A stretch of 64,000 bases of DNA from Mesorhizobium sp. dw_380 (GTDB lineage Bacteria; Pseudomonadota; Alphaproteobacteria; Rhizobiales; Rhizobiaceae), in assembly GCF_018588885.1 (NCBI RefSeq), contig NZ_JAFFIW010000001.1, positions 62,001 through 126,000 of the forward strand, given 5' to 3'. Under the pieces are notes generated by a model that was not told where the DNA came from, searched no databases, and saw nothing but the letters and a program-made list of their open reading frames with translations. The position numbers were made by a program, and so were the translations under genes. Each line of letters begins with the position of its first letter. Position 1 is the stretch's first letter. Below, in pieces: positions 19,223-28,377 of this stretch.

Positions 19223-19855
19223 TCATTCTCTGCCCGCCTCTTTCGACGCCGCCTTCAGGCGAACGATTTCCTGTTCGAGCTGCTGAATACGCCGGTCCCG
19301 CTCACCAAGCGCGGCCGCGACATCCGCCGCCTCGAAGCGCTGCGGAATGTGTTGCGGGCAATTGGCATCCCAGGCCGAAACCGTGAACAGGATGACCTGC
19401 TCGGGCCGCGCCTTGTAATCCTGCGGCATCAGCCTCGCCATCAGCTCGGCGTCGTTTTCGACGACGCGCGCCGTGCCCCAGATCTTGATGCGCTGGCGCA
19501 GCATGTAGTCGATCAGAAACAGGAAGGCGCGTGGATTGTCGGCCAGGTTGCCCTGGGTGATGAACTGCCTGTTGCCGGCAAAATCCGCGAAGCCGATCGT
19601 CTTTTCGTCGAGCACCTTGAGAAAGCCGGCCGGCCCGCCGCGATGCTGAATATAGGGCTGGCCATCGCCATTGGCGGTCGACAGGAAGACGCTGGTCTGC
19701 ATCTCGATGAAGGCGGCAAGATCAGGCGTGATGACGGCCTGCCAGCCACCCCGCTCCTCGACGCGGGAGTAAGACTGGCGCGAGCCCTTGCGCGCCTGGA
19801 TCGCCTTGACGGTCGGCGTGAAGGCGACGTCGCTGGTGACAGCATGTGCGTTCAT
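19223..19855 (-). CDS. pyridoxamine 5'-phosphate oxidase-family flavoprotein
   Basis: A 210-residue protein with the split-barrel FMN-binding fold (FIEMQTSVFLSTANGDGQPYIQHRGG, IGFADFAGNRQFITQGNLADNPRAFLFLIDY). Relatives are often F420/FMN-dependent oxidoreductases or haem-utilisation proteins; the substrate is unknown. The C-terminus (about 175-205) is a short coiled coil. It is the last gene of a minus-strand set with DUF1348 and AhpD-like genes, and a half-copy of the dispersed repeat lies just upstream. Confidence 0.85.
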   Translation of the reverse strand: MNAHAVTSDVAFTPTVKAIQARKGSRQSYSRVEERGGWQAVITPDLAAFIEMQTSVFLSTANGDGQPYIQHRGGPAGFLKVLDEKTIGFADFAGNRQFITQGNLADNPRAFLFLIDYMLRQRIKIWGTARVVENDAELMARLMPQDYKARPEQVILFTVSAWDANCPQHIPQRFEAADVAAALGERDRRIQQLEQEIVRLKAASKEAGRE

Positions 19856-19890
19856 CGAAAGCCTCCTTGCCCGATACGGCTTAAAATCAG

Positions 19891-19942
19891 TTGACGCAAT
19901 TCCAGACGGAAAACCGCTTCACACTTTTCCTGGAATTGCTCT
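19891..19942 (-). repeat. half-copy of the dispersed intergenic repeat, copy 2
   Basis: On the minus strand this reads AGAGCAATTCCAGGAAAAG...CGTCTGGAATTGCGTCAA, the first half of the repeat seen at 22904 and 54386. The distal stem-loop half is missing. Its first base forms part of the TAG stop codon of the DUF1348 gene. Confidence 0.75.
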
Positions 19943-20411
19943 AAAGCCCGAGCTCCGACAATGTTGGGTGGTCATCCGGACGGCGGCCGAGCGGCCAATG
20001 ATATTTGCGGTCTGTTTCCGCGATCGGCAGGTCGTTGATGCTGGCGATGCGCAGGCGCATCAGCCCGTATTCGTCGAACTCCCAGTTCTCATTGCCATAG
20101 CTGCGGAACCAGGAGTCCGAATTGTCATGCCATTCATAGGCGAAGCGCACGGCGATGCGGTTGCCGTGAAAGGCCCAGACCTCCTTGATCAGCCGGTAGT
20201 CGAGCTCGCGGCTCCATTTGCGATTGAGGAACGCCTGGATCGCGTCTCGGCCTTGCAGGAATTCGGCGCGGTTGCGCCAGCGACTGTCGGTCGTATAGGC
20301 AAGCGCGACCCGTGCCGGGTCGCGGGAATTCCAGGCATCCTCGGCCATGCGCGCCTTTTGCGCCGATGTCTCGGCGGTGAAGGGCGGAAACGGCGGACGG
20401 CTTTCAGACAT
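19941..20411 (-). CDS. DUF1348 (NTF2-like) protein
   Basis: A 156-residue protein of the DUF1348 subgroup of the NTF2/SnoaL fold ([61 protein letters not shown]). No catalytic function is established. It lies between an AhpD-like gene and a pyridoxamine-oxidase-like gene on the same strand. Its stop codon TAG is shared with the edge of a repeat. Confidence 0.88.
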   Translation of the reverse strand: MSESRPPFPPFTAETSAQKARMAEDAWNSRDPARVALAYTTDSRWRNRAEFLQGRDAIQAFLNRKWSRELDYRLIKEVWAFHGNRIAVRFAYEWHDNSDSWFRSYGNENWEFDEYGLMRLRIASINDLPIAETDRKYHWPLGRRPDDHPTLSELGL

Positions 20412-20464
20412 GGGTTTTCCTCTGCGGCATGAAGACGGGGCCGGCTGACACAGCCGCCCCTGAG

Positions 20465-21016
20465 TCAGGCAGCATCGCGGGCGGAAGCAACCGGAAAATC
20501 GATCTCCGTCCCGGCAACCTCATTGATATAGTTGGTCCAGACATTCAGGGCGACATGCTGGACGATCTCGATGATCTGTCCATCATCATAGCCCGCCAGC
20601 CTCACGGCGGAGAGATCCTCATCGCCGACATGCCCGCGGCTCTGCGCAACCTTGGCGGCAAAACGCACCGCCGCGGCCGCTTTGGGATCCGTGGAGCCGC
20701 CATGGCGGTTGGCGTTCATTTCGGCATCGTCGAGCCTGGCGAGGTTCTTGCCCAAATAAGTGTGCGCGGACAGACAGTAGCTGCAGCCATTGATCTCGGC
20801 GACCGCCAGCGCAATGCGCTCGCGTGTCGGTGCCGGCAGCCTGCCCTTGGCCAGCGCCCCGGACATGCCGAGATAGCCTTCGAGCGCGGCCGGACTGTTG
20901 GCGACCATTCGAAACAGGTTCGGCACGACACCGAGCTGCTTCTCGACTGCCTGCAGGATGGGTTGCGCGGCTGCGGGAGCGGCGGCGATGGATGAAGGCG
21001 TAGCGATACGGGGCAT
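20465..21016 (-). CDS. carboxymuconolactone decarboxylase-family (AhpD-like) protein
   Basis: A 183-residue all-helical protein. The AhpD-type redox motif [15 protein letters not shown] supplies C78, C81 and H85, the arrangement used by alkylhydroperoxidases. It may reduce peroxides or act as a peroxidase partner. The ATG at 21016 has AAGGAAAA upstream; the frame is open to 21052. It is divergent from a LysR gene across 100 bp and leads a three-gene set with DUF1348 and the PNPOx-like gene. Confidence 0.88.
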   Translation of the reverse strand: MPRIATPSSIAAAPAAAQPILQAVEKQLGVVPNLFRMVANSPAALEGYLGMSGALAKGRLPAPTRERIALAVAEINGCSYCLSAHTYLGKNLARLDDAEMNANRHGGSTDPKAAAAVRFAAKVAQSRGHVGDEDLSAVRLAGYDDGQIIEIVQHVALNVWTNYINEVAGTEIDFPVASARDAA

Positions 21017-21095
21017 GAGATTTTCCTTGTTGACAATTCCACCCATATGCACCCTCCCATTCCTCGGATATAGATGTCATATTTGCGAAGTGTCC

Positions 21096-21110
21096 TTCCA
21101 AATTTCGGAA
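21096..21110. promoter_or_regulatory. candidate LysR operator (T-N11-A dyad)
   Basis: TTCC, seven bases, GGAA; the core TCC-N7-GGA fits the LysR T-N11-A rule. It ends 6 bases before the LysR start codon and lies 80 bases from the AhpD-like start, as expected for an autoregulatory site in a divergent promoter. Confidence 0.45.
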
Positions 21111-21116
21111 TAACCA

Positions 21117-22022
21117 ATGGATCGCCTCGAAGCTATGTCCCTTTTCGCCACGGCGGCGGAGTCCGGCAGCCTTTCCGCTGCTGCACGCAGTTCGGGCGTT
21201 CCGCTCGCAACGGTCAGCCGCAAGGTCTCCGAATTGGAACGGCATCTCAAGACACGCTTGTTGAACCGGTCAACACGGCGGCTGACATTGACCGATGCGG
21301 GCCATGCCTATCTTGCCGCTTGCCGTCGCATTCTGGAGGAAGTCGGAGAGGCGGAGCGTACTGCCGGCGGCGAGTACAGCGCACCGACGGGTGAACTGAT
21401 CATCACCGCGCCGATCGTTTTCGGCCGCCTTCATGTGCTGCCCGTCGTCACCGCCTTTCTCGCCGCATACCCGCAGGTGGATATCCGCCTGACGCTCGGC
21501 GACAGGATAGTCCAATTGGCCGAGGACCATATCGACCTCGCCATCCGTATCGGCCGGTTACCGGACTCGCGCCTGGTCGCGACCAGGATCGGTTCGATCC
21601 GGCATGTCGTTTGCGCAAGTCCGGCCTATCTCGCCGAGCACGGGGCGCCGAACACCCCCAAGGACCTTGAAACGCATGGCTGCATCACCTTCGAGGGCCT
21701 TGGCTCACTCGCCACATGGACCTTCGCGATGGACAAGGCTGATTTTCCTGTCGCCGTCCGCTCAAGGCTGAGGGTCAACACCGCCGAAGCAGCGATCGAT
21801 GCGGCTATTGCCGGTGTCGGGATGACGCGGGTGCTCTCCTACCAGATCGTCGCCGCCGTACGCTCAGGGACATTGCAGCCTGTGCTCAGGGATTTCGAAC
21901 CTGAGCCTTGGCCGGTGAACCTGGTGCATGCCGGCCAAGGCCGGCTGCCGGTGAAACTGCGCGCATTCCTCGACTTTGCCGGCCCGCGCCTGAAGGAGCG
22001 GCTGGCGCAGGCGACCTGGTAG
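21117..22022 (+). CDS. LysR-family transcriptional regulator
   Basis: A 301-residue LTTR (MSLFATAAESGSLSAAAR, VPLATVSRKVSELERHL, RSTRRLTLTDAG, then an effector domain from GELIITAPIVFGRLHVLP). It is close to the DhcR/YafC-type group that often regulates a divergently placed oxidoreductase. Here the divergent genes are AhpD-like, DUF1348 and PNPOx-like. The effector is unknown. Confidence 0.92.
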   Translation: MDRLEAMSLFATAAESGSLSAAARSSGVPLATVSRKVSELERHLKTRLLNRSTRRLTLTDAGHAYLAACRRILEEVGEAERTAGGEYSAPTGELIITAPIVFGRLHVLPVVTAFLAAYPQVDIRLTLGDRIVQLAEDHIDLAIRIGRLPDSRLVATRIGSIRHVVCASPAYLAEHGAPNTPKDLETHGCITFEGLGSLATWTFAMDKADFPVAVRSRLRVNTAEAAIDAAIAGVGMTRVLSYQIVAAVRSGTLQPVLRDFEPEPWPVNLVHAGQGRLPVKLRAFLDFAGPRLKERLAQATW

Positions 22023-22099
22023 AAAGAGCCGCATCGCAGCGTTTCCTTTTTGCGCCCGCTTGGTGTAACCAACGCACACTTCCTCACCGGACCTCCCCC

Positions 22100-22888
22100 A
22101 TGCTCTATGTCAGATCGCTGGCGTTCAATTTCGTCTTCTACGTCAATCTGATCGTCCAGATGGTCCTCTGGACCCCCTATTATTTCCTGTCGCCCCGTCA
22201 CCGCGCCTGGTTCGTGCCGAAATTCTGGTCGCGCAGCTGCATGTGGCTGTATGACAAGATCGCCGGCACCAAGAACGACATCACCGGACAGGAAAATCTG
22301 CCCGAGGGCTCCTTCATCCTGGCGCCCAAGCACCAGTCGTTCTGGGACGCGATCGCCTTCTTCCCCTTCCTTCAGGACCCGCTCTACATCCTCAAGCGCG
22401 AGCTGACCTGGATCCCGTTCTTCGGCTGGTACATCATGAAGATGCGCATGATCCCGGTCGACCGCGGCAGCCGATCCAAGGCTTTGAAGGCGGTGGTCGC
22501 GGCGACCAAGGAAGAGCTGGCGCGCAACCCGCGCCAGCTGATCATCTATCCCGAAGGCACGCGCCGGGCACCGGGCGACGAGCCGGCCTACAAATATGGC
22601 ATCGTTGAAATCTACACGCAGCTCGGCGTTCCGGTAGTGCCCGTCGCCCATGTCGCCGGCCTTTATTGGCCACGCCGCAAGTTCCTGCGCTATCCCGGCA
22701 CCATCAAGGCGCGTTTTCTGCCGCCGATTCCACCTGGCCTCGGCAAGGACGAGTTCATGTCGCGGCTGATCGGCGAGACGGAAGCCGCCTGCGACCAGCT
22801 TCTCGTCGAGGCCTCGCGCGCACCGAACCCGCCGGCCATGCCGCCGAGCGCGCAGAAGCGGTTGCGGGAGCTCGGTGTGAAGGCCTGA
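22100..22888 (+). CDS. plsC: 1-acyl-sn-glycerol-3-phosphate acyltransferase
   Basis: A 262-residue membrane-associated acyltransferase that makes phosphatidic acid from lysophosphatidic acid. The HX4D catalytic pair is H78/D83 in KHQSFWD, and the phosphate-binding motif YPEGTR is at 150-155. An N-terminal hydrophobic segment (about 8-30) anchors it. The frame is open back to 21908 but that overlaps the LysR gene, so the ATG at 22100 is taken. Conserved context places it after ydcF; here an inserted module separates them. Confidence 0.93.
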   Translation: MLYVRSLAFNFVFYVNLIVQMVLWTPYYFLSPRHRAWFVPKFWSRSCMWLYDKIAGTKNDITGQENLPEGSFILAPKHQSFWDAIAFFPFLQDPLYILKRELTWIPFFGWYIMKMRMIPVDRGSRSKALKAVVAATKEELARNPRQLIIYPEGTRRAPGDEPAYKYGIVEIYTQLGVPVVPVAHVAGLYWPRRKFLRYPGTIKARFLPPIPPGLGKDEFMSRLIGETEAACDQLLVEASRAPNPPAMPPSAQKRLRELGVKA

Positions 22889-22903
22889 AGGACCTTTCCG
22901 GCC

Positions 22904-23003
22904 AGAGCAATTCCAGGAAAAGTGCGAAACGGCTTTCCGTCCGGAATTGCGTCAAAACAAAGAGAAGAGGGATTCACCGTTCCGTGTAACGGTGAATCCC
23001 TCT
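22904..23003 (+). repeat. dispersed intergenic repeat, copy 3
   Basis: A 100-bp element: AGAGCAATTCCAGGAAAAG at the start, a GGAATTGCGTCAAAACAAAG middle, and a terminal stem-loop AGAGGGATTCACCGTT / AACGGTGAATCCCTCT with a short loop. It lies between convergent plsC and the LysE gene, where the stem-loop could act as a transcription barrier. Confidence 0.8.
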
Positions 23004-23009
23004 AGCCAA

Positions 23010-23636
23010 TCAGCCGTAGACGGCCAGTACTGTCGTCAGCACCAGCGTCACGGCAAAGACCAGATTGATGATCCGTGAAGCAACGGGCCTGCGCAGGAAG
23101 CGCGCGAACGCCGCACCGGCAAGAAGCCACACGGCATGGATGACGACTATCATCGCCGCAAGAACCGTCAGCCTCGTCCATAGGCCGAACTCGGCACCGC
23201 CGTGGTCCGAAGCGGCGCCGGCGAACACCGCGGCGATCGCCACATAGGCTTTCGGGTTTGCGACCGCCAGCAGAAACCCGGCCAGCCATGTCGGGCGCGA
23301 GGTCTCGGCCGTGCGTACCGCCAGCGGCGGCGCCGTGGCGATCTTGAAGGCGAGATAGAGGATGTAGGCCGCGGACGCGACAGCCAGCAATGGCGCCAGC
23401 CCCGGCATCGACCCAAGCACCGCCCTGATCCCGGCCGCCACGGCCAGCAGCACGGCGATCGTGCCCAGGACGATCCCGCAGGTATAGCGCAACGAATCCC
23501 GCAAACCGAAGGCGGCACCCACGGCAGTGACGCTTATCGTTGCCGGCCCCGGGCTGCCCATGACGACCGTGGCGGCGAGCACCAGTGCGAGCAGCGGTCG
23601 CCAAAGCTCCGGCTGCGAAAGAAGCGGCTCAGTCAT
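23010..23636 (-). CDS. LysE/RhtB-family amino-acid exporter
   Basis: A 208-residue protein with six membrane helices. The signature GSPGPATISVTAVGAAFGLRDSL near residues 28-50 and VANPKAYVAIAAVF are typical of LysE translocators. Members export amino acids such as threonine, lysine or homoserine lactone; the substrate here is unknown. The ATG at 23636 precedes the first helix; the frame stays open far upstream but that lies over the aldo/keto reductase gene. Confidence 0.9.
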   Translation of the reverse strand: MTEPLLSQPELWRPLLALVLAATVVMGSPGPATISVTAVGAAFGLRDSLRYTCGIVLGTIAVLLAVAAGIRAVLGSMPGLAPLLAVASAAYILYLAFKIATAPPLAVRTAETSRPTWLAGFLLAVANPKAYVAIAAVFAGAASDHGGAEFGLWTRLTVLAAMIVVIHAVWLLAGAAFARFLRRPVASRIINLVFAVTLVLTTVLAVYG

Positions 23637-23725
23637 TGCACCCTCTGTCCTGCCCCAAGCGAAGGAGGGTACGGCAAGACAGGAGGGTGATCTTGGACGT
23701 TCGTGCGTATCGCGGCGGCGAAGCT

Positions 23726-24673
23726 TCAGCCGCTCGCCTTGTCGAGTTCGGCCATGTCGTCGGCAGTCAGCTTCAGCGACACCGCCCGGATCAGGCTGTC
23801 CATCTGCTCGGGCTTCGTCGCACTGGCGATCGGTGCGGTGACACCTGGCCGCGCGATGACCCAGGCAAGCGCCACTTCCGCCTGCTTGGCTGAATGCCTG
23901 GCCGACACCGCGTCGAGTGCCGCGAGGATGCGCATGCCTCGCGCGTTCAAATAGCTGCCGACGTCTTCGCCGCGCTCGCTTTGGCCAAGATCGGCCTCGC
24001 TGCGGTACTTCCCGCTCAGGAAACCCTTGGCCAGGCTGAAATAGGTGATGACGCCGATGTCCTCGGCCACGCACAGATCGCGCAATGGCCCGTCGAACGA
24101 GGAGCGGTCGTAGAGATTGTATTCCGGCTGCAGCACCTCATAGCGCGGCAGGCCGCGCAGGCTCGCCACATCGAGTGCGGCGCGCAACTGGCCGGCGTCG
24201 AGGTTGGAGCAGCCGACATGGCGAACCTTGCCCTTGGCGAGCAATTTCTCGTAGGCGCCGAGGGTTTCCTCATAGGGCGTGGTTGGATCCGGCCAGTGCG
24301 ACAGGTAGAGGTCGATGAATTCGGTCTGCAGGCGCTTCAGCGAGGCATCGATGGCCTTTTCGATATAGGCGGCGGACAGGTCCTTGTGGCCCTGCCCCAT
24401 ATCCGAGCCGACTTTGGTGACCACCACGACCTTGTCGCGGTTGCCACGGTCTTTCATCCACTTGCCGATGATGGTTTCTGATTCGCCGCCCTTGTGGCCG
24501 GGCACCCAGCGCGAATAGGCGTCGGCTGTGTCGACCGCATTCAGCCCGGCACCGACGAAGCGGTCGAGCAGGTCGAAAGAGGTCTTCTCGTCGGCGGTCC
24601 AGCCGAAGACGTTGCCGCCCAGGACCAGCGGCGCGATGGAAAGGTCGGTGCGACCGAGACGGCGTTTCTGCAA
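23726..24673 (-). CDS. aldo/keto reductase
   Basis: A 315-residue NADPH-dependent oxidoreductase with a TIM barrel. The catalytic tetrad is D48, Y53, K87 and H126 (DTADAYSRW, VVVTKVG, YLSHWPDP). The cofactor region (IASATKPEQMDSLI) is present near the C-terminus. The carbonyl substrate is unknown. It lies upstream of and on the same strand as the LysE gene, 89 bp apart. Confidence 0.93.
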   Translation of the reverse strand: MQKRRLGRTDLSIAPLVLGGNVFGWTADEKTSFDLLDRFVGAGLNAVDTADAYSRWVPGHKGGESETIIGKWMKDRGNRDKVVVVTKVGSDMGQGHKDLSAAYIEKAIDASLKRLQTEFIDLYLSHWPDPTTPYEETLGAYEKLLAKGKVRHVGCSNLDAGQLRAALDVASLRGLPRYEVLQPEYNLYDRSSFDGPLRDLCVAEDIGVITYFSLAKGFLSGKYRSEADLGQSERGEDVGSYLNARGMRILAALDAVSARHSAKQAEVALAWVIARPGVTAPIASATKPEQMDSLIRAVSLKLTADDMAELDKASG

Positions 24674-24794
24674 GACGGATCTCCGTGATGATTGGACCGG
24701 GCGGATGCCGCCCGCTGGCTGGGTTCGGAGCCTAACCTAGGTCTCGCCGCATCAAGGTCAAAGGCCTGGCGGCTTTTTCGGCAGAGCCAGCGCT

Positions 24795-25316
24795 TCACAA
24801 AGGCGCTATCCGGCGCGCCACCTCCTCCAGCCAATGATCGCGGATGCCCAGCGCTTCCAGATGTTTCAACGTGCTGAGCACATAATCCTCATTGTCGCCG
24901 GATTGGCCGACCGCGCCGCGCACCACCGCCGCCGCATGCGCCGCGTCCAGCGCGCCGGCATATTGCTCATGCTTGCGGTCGACGATGTAGGCCACGGCTT
25001 CGACCGTCCCCGCCCCGTCGAGGCGAACCTTGAGCGTGCGCTCGAGATAGACGCTGGTGACGAGTTCGCGCTCGCGCAGATAGGCAATGACCTCGTCGCG
25101 CAAGTCCCCCGGCACACGAAACGCCAGGCCGACGCAGGAACCGCCATGGTCGAGGCCGAGCACCAATCCGGGCCGCTGGCGCGTACCGCGATGCACGAAG
25201 GAGTAGACACAAAGCGAGCGGCGGTAGCCATGCAGCTGCGCACGCCGTGTTTCGAGATGCGCGAAACCCGGCCGCCAGATCAGCGAGCCGTAGCCAAACA
25301 CCCAAAAATCGCCCAT
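24795..25316 (-). CDS. ChaC-type gamma-glutamylcyclotransferase
   Basis: A 173-residue protein with the ChaC substrate loop GYGSLIW (8-14) and YLREREL around residue 80, which carries the family's acidic catalytic position. ChaC enzymes split glutathione to 5-oxoproline and Cys-Gly, so this is a candidate glutathione-turnover enzyme. It is divergent from the DUF2125 gene. Confidence 0.9.
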   Translation of the reverse strand: MGDFWVFGYGSLIWRPGFAHLETRRAQLHGYRRSLCVYSFVHRGTRQRPGLVLGLDHGGSCVGLAFRVPGDLRDEVIAYLRERELVTSVYLERTLKVRLDGAGTVEAVAYIVDRKHEQYAGALDAAHAAAVVRGAVGQSGDNEDYVLSTLKHLEALGIRDHWLEEVARRIAPL

Positions 25317-25470
25317 ATCGCCGCGCCTGATTGCAAAAAGAATGGCAACACCGCACCGGAAACCGGTGTTTTTTCCGCCCGTCTCCGTCTACCTATTCGT
25401 CTTTGTCTACCCAGTGGTGTCGGGATCAATAATCCGTCCACAACATCCATGCGTTAATGAGAGCCAAAGC

Positions 25471-26469
25471 ATGACGTCAAGTGACGAACGCCAATCGGGT
25501 AACCGTCGCCGCCTGTGGTGGCTTGCGGCGTTCATCGTCGTGCTGTTCGCCATTTACAGCGCCGGCTGGTTCTACCTGGCCAACAGGGTCAGGACCGAGG
25601 CCGACAAGGCGGTTGCCACGCTCAACAAGAACGGAATCCAGGCCGGCTGCGCCAATCTTCAGATCAGCGGCTATCCCTTGAGCTTTGCCGTCTCTTGCGA
25701 CAACCTCGCTTACGAGGACGACGCCAAGAACATCGCGGCCTCGGCCGGCTCCTTCAACGCCGCCGCCCAGATCATCCAGCCGCTGTCGCCGGTCGCCGAT
25801 CTGCGCGGTCCGCTCAGGACCTCCGTCCCCGGCATGGTGCCGCTGTGGATCGACTGGGACATTCTGCAGGCCAACGTCAAAATGTCATGGCCGTTGCCAC
25901 GGCGCATTTCGCTGCAGGCGGAGGGGCTTTCCGGCCAGACCGATCCAGCCGACGACACCGATCCGGTGGAACTGTTCAGCGCCGGCAGGGCAGCCGGCCA
26001 GCTGCAGCCGAACGGGCAAGATCTCGACTATGTCGGCAGCTTCACCGATCTGGAGATCGATCCGGACGCGATCGACGGGCGTGTGCTGCCGGCGCTCGAT
26101 GCCAGCGGCGACGCCACGCTGAAGAATGGTGTCGCGCTGATCGGAACCCAGGTGAAGAGCCTGCGCGGCCAGAGAATCGAGATTCGCAATCTCGACCTGT
26201 CGTCAGGCACGGCGCGCGTTACCGTCTCCGGGCCGCTGTCGGTCGATGCCGAAGGCCTGGTCGATGCCGATCTGATGATCCGGATCAAGGATCCGAAGGC
26301 GGTGGCGACCATTCTTGCCGGTGCCGTACCCGAGCAGAAGAACGCGATCGAACAGGGCTTTGCCGCGCTCGCCTTGCTCGGCAGCGAGCCCTCGATGCCG
26401 CTGAAGGTGATCAAGGGCAAGGCCTCGCTCGGCTTCATTCCGCTCGGCAAGATCAAGCCGGTTGAGTAG
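25471..26469 (+). CDS. DUF2125 membrane-anchored protein
   Basis: A 332-residue protein with one N-terminal membrane helix (about 15-37, LWWLAAFIVVLFAIYSAGWFY) and a large extracytoplasmic domain of the DUF2125 family. The family is common in alphaproteobacteria and has no assigned activity. The ATG at 25471 precedes MTSSDERQSG; the frame is open further upstream to 25342. In rhizobia it is often next to the prephenate dehydrogenase/hisC genes, as here except for one interposed kinase gene. Confidence 0.85.
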   Translation: MTSSDERQSGNRRRLWWLAAFIVVLFAIYSAGWFYLANRVRTEADKAVATLNKNGIQAGCANLQISGYPLSFAVSCDNLAYEDDAKNIAASAGSFNAAAQIIQPLSPVADLRGPLRTSVPGMVPLWIDWDILQANVKMSWPLPRRISLQAEGLSGQTDPADDTDPVELFSAGRAAGQLQPNGQDLDYVGSFTDLEIDPDAIDGRVLPALDASGDATLKNGVALIGTQVKSLRGQRIEIRNLDLSSGTARVTVSGPLSVDAEGLVDADLMIRIKDPKAVATILAGAVPEQKNAIEQGFAALALLGSEPSMPLKVIKGKASLGFIPLGKIKPVE

Positions 26470-26476
26470 CGCCGCC

Positions 26477-27406
26477 ATGGCACGACCCGTGAGGCTCCTG
26501 AGTGTTGGCGCGCTGACGCTGGACACGATCCTGCGTGTCGAGTCGCTGCCCACGCATCAGGGAAAGTTCATCGCCTCCGACGGTGTCCAGGTCGCCTCCG
26601 GCATGGCCACCAGCGCTGCCTGCGCCGCGCATCGCCTGGGCGCCGAGATGTCGCTGTGGGCGAGCGCCGGCGATGATCCGGTTGGCGATCAGCTGATTGC
26701 CGGGATCGAGGCCGAGGGCGTCGACTGCAGCTATGTGCGCCGCGTCAATGGCGCGCGCTCGGCACTGGCCTCGATCCTGGTCGACGCTCATGGCGAGCGC
26801 ATCATCGTGCCTTTCTATGACACGCGCGCCCAGACTGATCCCGAGGCCTTGCCTTTCGCGGACATCTCGGCGTTCGATGCCGTACTGGCCGACGTGCGCT
26901 GGCCCGGTGCCGCCGCCCTTGCCCTGAAGGCGGCGCGCGCCGCCAACCGGCCGGCGATTCTCGATGCCGATACCGCGCCGCTGGCGGTGCTGGAGCAGCT
27001 GTTGCCGCTGGCCTCGCACATCATCGCCTCCGAGCCGGCGGTCCGCATCATCTGCGGCCAGGCGCTGGATCTGGAGACCGCTTGCGCCGACATGGCCTCC
27101 CGCACCGACGCATTCGTCGCGGTCACCGGCGGCGTGGCAGGCACCTGGTGGTTCGATCGCGCGGCCGGATCAGCCCGCCATGTCGCCGCGCCAAGCATCA
27201 AGGCGGTCGACACGCTGGCGGCCGGCGATGTCTTTCATGGCGCCTTTGCCGTCGGGCTGGCGGAAGCCATGCCGGTCGAACGGGCGTTGCGCTTTGCGAG
27301 TGCCGCCGCCGCGCTCAAATGCCTGCGCTTCGGCGGCAGGCTGGGCGCCCCGGACCGGGCCGAGACGCTGGCGATGGTCGCAGCGACCTGGCCTGAAACA
27401 GCTTAG
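26477..27406 (+). CDS. PfkB-family carbohydrate kinase
   Basis: A 309-residue ribokinase-like protein (LLSVGALTLDTIL, GVQVASGMATSAACAAHRLGA at the N-terminus). The C-terminal anion-hole motif reads DTLAAGDVFHGAF (245-257) where DTxGAGD is usual; the catalytic base D251 is kept. The sugar is unknown. A TTG at 26462 overlapping the DUF2125 stop is an alternative start; ATG 26477 is preferred. Its stop overlaps the stop of the convergent dehydrogenase gene by 4 bp. Confidence 0.88.
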   Translation: MARPVRLLSVGALTLDTILRVESLPTHQGKFIASDGVQVASGMATSAACAAHRLGAEMSLWASAGDDPVGDQLIAGIEAEGVDCSYVRRVNGARSALASILVDAHGERIIVPFYDTRAQTDPEALPFADISAFDAVLADVRWPGAAALALKAARAANRPAILDADTAPLAVLEQLLPLASHIIASEPAVRIICGQALDLETACADMASRTDAFVAVTGGVAGTWWFDRAAGSARHVAAPSIKAVDTLAAGDVFHGAFAVGLAEAMPVERALRFASAAAALKCLRFGGRLGAPDRAETLAMVAATWPETA

Positions 27407-28338
27407 CTTTTGATCGGATGCTCGATCGCCTGGCGGCCGAAATCGGGCACGTCGATATCCTGGCCGGCCTCGATGATCGAGCGGCGCACGGCGCGGGTGC
27501 GGGTGAACAGGTCGAAGAGCTTGTCGCCATCACCCCAGCGGATCGCCCGCTGCAGGAATGCCAGGTCTTCCGAGAACCGCGCCAGCATTTCGAGGATGGC
27601 GTCCTTGTTGTGCAGGCAGACATCCCGCCACATGGTTGGATCGGAGGCGGCCAGACGCGTGAAGTCGCGAAAACCGGAGGCGGAATATTTGATGACTTCC
27701 GTCTTGGTCACCGATTCCAGATCATCGGCGGTGCCGACGATGTTGTAGGCGATGATGTGCGGCAAATGCGAGACGATGGCGAGCGTCATGTCGTGATGCT
27801 GCGGGTCCATCGTGTCGATGTTGGCGCCGCAGCGGCGCCAGAATTCCGACAGCCGTTCCAAGGCGTCCGGATCGGTGTCCGGCAGCGGCGTGAAGATGCA
27901 CCAGCGATTGTCGAACAAATCGGCGAAACCGGCATCGGGGCCGGATTTTTCCGTCCCCGCCAGCGGATGGCCGGGGATGAAATGGACGCCATCGGGCACA
28001 TGCGGCTGCATCTGCGCAATGACGGAGGCCTTGGTCGAGCCGACATCGGTGAGGATCGCACCCCTCTTCAGCGCCGATGCGATTTCTTGGGCCACGGCAC
28101 CGGAGGACCCGACCGGCACCGAGACGATGACCAGATCGGCATCGCGCACCGCCTCCTTCGCTTCGATCGTGTAAGAATCGCCCAGCTCAAGCTCTTGCGC
28201 CCGCGCCAGTGTCGCGGCACTGCGGGTGGAGATAGCGACATGGCCGGCAAGGCCTTCGCGGCGGATGACGCGAGCAAGCGACGAGCCGATCAGGCCGATG
28301 CCGACCAGCGCGATCTTTTCAAACATCGGTGATGTCAT
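27403..28338 (-). CDS. prephenate/arogenate dehydrogenase family protein
   Basis: A 311-residue NAD(P)-dependent enzyme of tyrosine synthesis. The Rossmann motif is GIGLIGSS (13-20), followed by SVPVG, DVGSTKASV, HPLAGTEKSG and the helical C-terminal half (SHLPHIIAYNIV, ASGFRDFTRLA). It lacks fused chorismate mutase and ACT domains, like cyclohexadienyl dehydrogenases. Whether prephenate or arogenate is the main substrate is not readable. It is 39 bp downstream of hisC on the same strand. Confidence 0.93.
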   Translation of the reverse strand: MTSPMFEKIALVGIGLIGSSLARVIRREGLAGHVAISTRSAATLARAQELELGDSYTIEAKEAVRDADLVIVSVPVGSSGAVAQEIASALKRGAILTDVGSTKASVIAQMQPHVPDGVHFIPGHPLAGTEKSGPDAGFADLFDNRWCIFTPLPDTDPDALERLSEFWRRCGANIDTMDPQHHDMTLAIVSHLPHIIAYNIVGTADDLESVTKTEVIKYSASGFRDFTRLAASDPTMWRDVCLHNKDAILEMLARFSEDLAFLQRAIRWGDGDKLFDLFTRTRAVRRSIIEAGQDIDVPDFGRQAIEHPIKS

Positions 28339-28377
28339 GGTGTTCCAGCTTTTGGGCGTTCCAGCTTTTTCAGCGTT

